Assembly (NCBI GenBank): GCA_016342355.1
Contig: JAEINP010000019.1
Span: 1 to 64,000 of the forward strand
Length of the DNA stretch: 64,000 bases
Reading direction: 5' to 3'
Source: Desulfatibacillum sp.
GTDB taxonomy: Bacteria; Desulfobacterota; Desulfobacteria; Desulfobacterales; Desulfatibacillaceae
Shown: positions 61,421 to 64,000 of the stretch, one piece after another
Layout of the letters: each line of letters starts with the position of its first letter
Numbering within the stretch: position 1 is the first letter of the stretch
Position numbers and translations under genes: made by a program
The notes under the pieces: model-generated
Database searches by the model: none
Seen by the model: the letters and a program-made list of their open reading frames with translations, nothing else
What the model was told of the DNA's origin: nothing

Positions 61421-63073
61421 ATGGACAATTGGCAATACCAGGATCCTTTTCCCCTGGGAAAAGATAATACCGTTTATAAAAAAATCACCTCAGATTTTGT
61501 TTCCACTGCAAATTTTGAAGGAAACACCATTGTAAAGGTCCAATCCGAAGGTTTGAAACTCTTGGCAAAACAGGCGTTTCGGGATGTTTCCCATCTTTTG
61601 CGAACCGCCCACTTGGAACAACTTGCACACATCCTGGACGATGCCAAGGCCTCGGACAACGACAAGTACGTGGCCCTGGAAATGCTCCGAAACGCCGCCA
61701 TTGCGGCTGAAGGAGTCTTTCCCACCTGCCAGGATACAGGCACTTCCGTGGTCATGGGCAAAAAGGGCCAGGCTGTTTGGACCGATGGTTCCGATGCTGC
61801 GGCCCTCTCTGCCGGAATCCGGGAAGCCTACTTGGAGGGCAACCTGCGCTATTCCCAAAACGCCCCCCTGACCATGTTCAAGGAGGTCAATACCGGGTGT
61901 AACCTTCCGGCCCAGATCGACATCCTGTCCACGCCCGGCGACCAGTACAGCTTTTTGTTCATGGCCAAAGGCGGTGGTTCGGCCAACAAGACCTACCTTT
62001 TCCAGGAAACCAAGACGGTCCTGAACGAGAACGCCATGCTCTCCTTTATGCTGGAAAAAATGGTGGGCCTGGGCACGGCCGCCTGTCCGCCCTATCACCT
62101 GGCCTTTGTGGTGGGCGGCACATCGGTGGAGGCCAACCTTAAAACCGTCAAGCTGGCAACCGCCAAGTACCTGGACAATCTGCCCACCCAGGGCAACGAG
62201 TCGGGCCAGGCGTTCCGGGACCTGGAACTGGAGGAGAAACTCCTCAAGGCCTCCCAGGATTTGGGCATCGGCGCCCAGTTCGGCGGAAAATACTTCTGCC
62301 TGGATGTCCGGGTCATCCGCCTGCCCCGCCACGGCGCATCCTGCCCCATCGGCATAGGCGTCAGTTGCAGCGCCGACCGGAACATCAAGGCGAAAATCAA
62401 CGCGGACGGCATCTTTTTGGAGCAACTGGAAGAGCATCCGGAACGATTTCTGCCCGAAGCCATGCTCTCCCAGGCCGAGGCCGTACACATTGACCTGAAC
62501 CGCCCCATGGACGAAATCCGGGCCATCCTGACAAAATATCCCGTAGCCACACGGGTCATGCTTTCCGGCGATATTGTGGTCGCCCGGGACATCGCCCACG
62601 CCAAGCTCAAGGAACGCCTGGACAGCGGAGAAGGCCTGCCGGACTATTTCAAAGATCACATTGTCTATTATGCGGGTCCGGCTAAAACGCCTCCAGGCTA
62701 TGCCTGCGGCTCCTGCGGCCCCACCACCTCCGGCCGTATGGACCCTTATGTACCCATCTTCCAAAAAAACGGGGCGTCCATGGTCATGCTTGGCAAGGGC
62801 AACCGCTCCACCAACGTCACCGAATCATGCCGAAAATACGGCGGGTTCTACCTGGGCTCCATTGGCGGTCCCGCAGCCAGGCTGGGCAAGGAATGCATCA
62901 CAGCCATCAAAACCCTGGAATATCCGGAACTGGGCATGGAAGCCATAAGTCTCATAACCGTTAAGGATTTCCCCGCCTTCATTATCGTGGATGACAAAGG
63001 GCACGACTTCTTCGCGGCCTTGTCAGGACGCTATCGGGTTCTGCGGGAAACCATGCACCTAAGCGACATGTGA
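61421..63073 (+). CDS. Fumarate hydratase, class I (iron-sulfur)
   Basis: 550 residues, both domains of class I fumarase in one chain. Cysteine ligands in [19 protein letters not shown] and [10 protein letters not shown], catalytic region [13 protein letters not shown], and [15 protein letters not shown] with KGNRS of the C-terminal (beta) domain. Reversible hydration of fumarate to malate, oxygen-sensitive 4Fe-4S. ATG at 61421 with AGGAG 7 nt upstream; 11 residues upstream are rejected. Ends with a strong terminator. Confidence 0.96.
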   Translation: MDNWQYQDPFPLGKDNTVYKKITSDFVSTANFEGNTIVKVQSEGLKLLAKQAFRDVSHLLRTAHLEQLAHILDDAKASDNDKYVALEMLRNAAIAAEGVFPTCQDTGTSVVMGKKGQAVWTDGSDAAALSAGIREAYLEGNLRYSQNAPLTMFKEVNTGCNLPAQIDILSTPGDQYSFLFMAKGGGSANKTYLFQETKTVLNENAMLSFMLEKMVGLGTAACPPYHLAFVVGGTSVEANLKTVKLATAKYLDNLPTQGNESGQAFRDLELEEKLLKASQDLGIGAQFGGKYFCLDVRVIRLPRHGASCPIGIGVSCSADRNIKAKINADGIFLEQLEEHPERFLPEAMLSQAEAVHIDLNRPMDEIRAILTKYPVATRVMLSGDIVVARDIAHAKLKERLDSGEGLPDYFKDHIVYYAGPAKTPPGYACGSCGPTTSGRMDPYVPIFQKNGASMVMLGKGNRSTNVTESCRKYGGFYLGSIGGPAARLGKECITAIKTLEYPELGMEAISLITVKDFPAFIIVDDKGHDFFAALSGRYRVLRETMHLSDM

Positions 63074-63088
63074 TTGAGAAACCATATT

Positions 63089-63120
63089 CCCGGAAGGCCT
63101 CGGCCTTCCGGGCTTTTTTT
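63089..63120 (+). terminator. Rho-independent terminator of fumarase
   Basis: CCCGGAAGGCC (from 63089) pairs with GGCCTTCCGGG (ending 63112), followed by CTTTTTTT. Confidence 0.85.
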
Positions 63121-63151
63121 CAGTTCCCCACAAAGGCTTCGCTCAAAAAAA

Positions 63152-63730
63152 TCATTCCCCGGCCACAATTTTCCGGCCCAATTCGCGGGCTTGGGCCATG
63201 GCGTCCTCGTTTTCCAGAACTGCGCCTTTTTCTTCAACCCGCCGAAAAAAAACGCCTCCCCCGTATTCCATATCCATGGCATCGTAAAAGTACTTGCAAG
63301 TCAGCTCGCATCCTTCAAACAGATTTTTACCCCGGGTGGCGCCCACGCCAATGGCATAGCCTGTCCCGCTTTCATAAGGCACGGACGGCCCCTGGCCTTT
63401 TTTCAAAAGCCTGTCCGACCACATGGCCTGTGTCCGATCGATAAGGGCCTTTAACTGAGCCGGGAAATTATAGAAAAAAATCGGCCCCGAGGCTATGATG
63501 GCGTCCGCCTCTTTCAGAAGGGGGTAAACTTCCTGCATATCATCCTGAACAACACATTCCCCTGTTTTATCGCATCCGCCGCATTCCCTGCAGCCCGATA
63601 TGTTCAGCTTGCGGGCGTAAATCGCCTTTGTCTCAGCCCCTGACTCTTTGGCCGCTTCCAATGCCGCATCCAGAAGAAGATCACTGTTTCCGCCCTTTCG
63701 CGGGCTTCCGTATATCCCCAAGACTTTCAT
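63152..63730 (-). CDS. Iron-sulfur flavoprotein-like NADPH-dependent FMN reductase (second copy)
   Basis: 192 residues: MKVLGIYGSPRKGGNSDLLLDAA start, Cys-rich CRECGGCDKTGECVVQDDM, GPIFFYNFPAQLKALIDR flavin loop and GVGATRGKN. Paralogue of the gene at 41224. The start at 63730 is preferred: GGAGG is 7 nt upstream of it and only 1 nt from the ATG at 63736. Confidence 0.9.
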   Translation of the reverse strand: MKVLGIYGSPRKGGNSDLLLDAALEAAKESGAETKAIYARKLNISGCRECGGCDKTGECVVQDDMQEVYPLLKEADAIIASGPIFFYNFPAQLKALIDRTQAMWSDRLLKKGQGPSVPYESGTGYAIGVGATRGKNLFEGCELTCKYFYDAMDMEYGGGVFFRRVEEKGAVLENEDAMAQARELGRKIVAGE

Positions 63731-63816
63731 GTTCATGCCTCCAGTGTAGAGTTATCGAGATTGAGTACCATTGACACTACAGGATTACCCGTACACACGT
63801 CAATAAGGCTTCTTGT

Positions 63817-63888
63817 TTGCATGTTCCCATAAAGGAGTTATATTAGAAAAATTGTGCGCTTTCCGGGCTTTTTTCCTAAATCGCCCGG
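63817..63888 (+). promoter_or_regulatory. Promoter and leader hairpin of the rhomboid gene
   Basis: TTGCAT (63817-63822), 16-nt spacer, TATATT (63839-63844). A leader stem CCGGGC (63863-63868) with GCCCGG (63883-63888) follows, then AAGG 6 nt before the ATG at 63921. Confidence 0.4.
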
Positions 63889-63920
63889 CCAAAGGGCCAG
63901 GAAAGGAAAAAAGGCATCCC

Positions 63921-64000
63921 ATGTTTCCCATTCGCGACACCATTCAATCCCGCACAGTTCCCGTGGTGAACAATCTGATTATCGGAGTGAATATCCTGGT
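63921..64000 (+). CDS. Rhomboid-family intramembrane serine protease, N-terminal fragment
   Basis: Only 26 codons are in the window (MFPIRDTIQSRTVPVVNN...IIGVN). This opening, FPIRDTIxSRTxPVV followed by a membrane helix, is characteristic of bacterial rhomboids. Partial at the window end. Confidence 0.75.
   Translation, partial: MFPIRDTIQSRTVPVVNNLIIGVNIL

Overview
The window reads as chromosome from a strictly anaerobic, metabolically versatile Gram-negative bacterium, most likely a sulfate-reducing deltaproteobacterium (Desulfobacterota; a Desulfatibacillum/Desulfococcus-like lineage is my inference). The basis is the combination of rubrerythrin, rubredoxin, a class I iron-sulfur fumarase, DUF362 ferredoxin-type and iron-sulfur flavoproteins, repeated acyl-CoA and beta-oxidation genes, a branched-chain ABC transporter paired with an acyl-CoA synthetase, large PAS/GAF sensor kinases and a GC-rich coding background. 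No phage, IS transposase, CRISPR array, rRNA or tRNA was found.

Layout. 0-8 kb: a peroxiredoxin-SRPBCC fusion, a TatT-like lipoprotein with an unknown secreted partner, argC, the rplM-rpsI ribosomal operon and a LOG-type nucleotide hydrolase. 7.3-14.5 kb: a crotonase overlapping a big polytopic TPR protein, a duplicated DUF1566 protein, a geranylgeranyl-reductase-like flavoprotein, an outer-membrane barrel and a small unknown. 14.9-22.7 kb: a same-strand signalling cassette (Ser/Thr kinase with zinc ribbons, TPR-like region and TM; SPFH/coiled-coil/zinc-ribbon protein; Ser/Thr kinase with two zinc ribbons and FHA), then a separately promoted lipase-like hydrolase and a 92-residue protein. 22.8-31.4 kb: acyl-CoA synthetase, truA, a periplasmic-binding-domain histidine kinase and an RsbU/RsbW/RsbV-type partner-switching set. 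31.4-38.1 kb: acyl-CoA synthetase plus livFGKHM. 38.6-45.5 kb: methyltransferase, PEBP protein, DUF362 ferredoxin, flavoprotein, an AT-rich secreted protein bracketed by inverted repeats, a TPP enzyme and rubrerythrin under a near-consensus Fur box. 45.9-52.5 kb: hybrid histidine kinase, SlyD/FKBP-methyltransferase fusion, crotonase and hydroxyacyl-CoA dehydrogenase. 52.8-58.4 kb: proC, ccdA, thioredoxin and an EndoQ-like PHP nuclease fused to a UvrD helicase that ends in a sliding-clamp motif. 58.5-64 kb: CDF transporter, DUF2400 protein, rubredoxin, Fur-family regulator, tiny zinc-ribbon protein, fumarase, second flavoprotein and the start of a rhomboid protease.

How the genes work together. 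Three acyl-CoA blocks (crotonase 7293; synthetase 22794; crotonase plus dehydrogenase 50564-52504) and the liv/acyl-CoA synthetase operon point to uptake, activation and oxidation of organic acids. Rubrerythrin, rubredoxin, the Fur-family protein and the peroxiredoxin fusion form an oxygen and peroxide defence set. The least explained parts are the kinase-SPFH-kinase cassette and the EndoQ-UvrD fusion; these are the best candidates for undescribed systems. All functional statements rest on reading motifs by eye; no database search was run.
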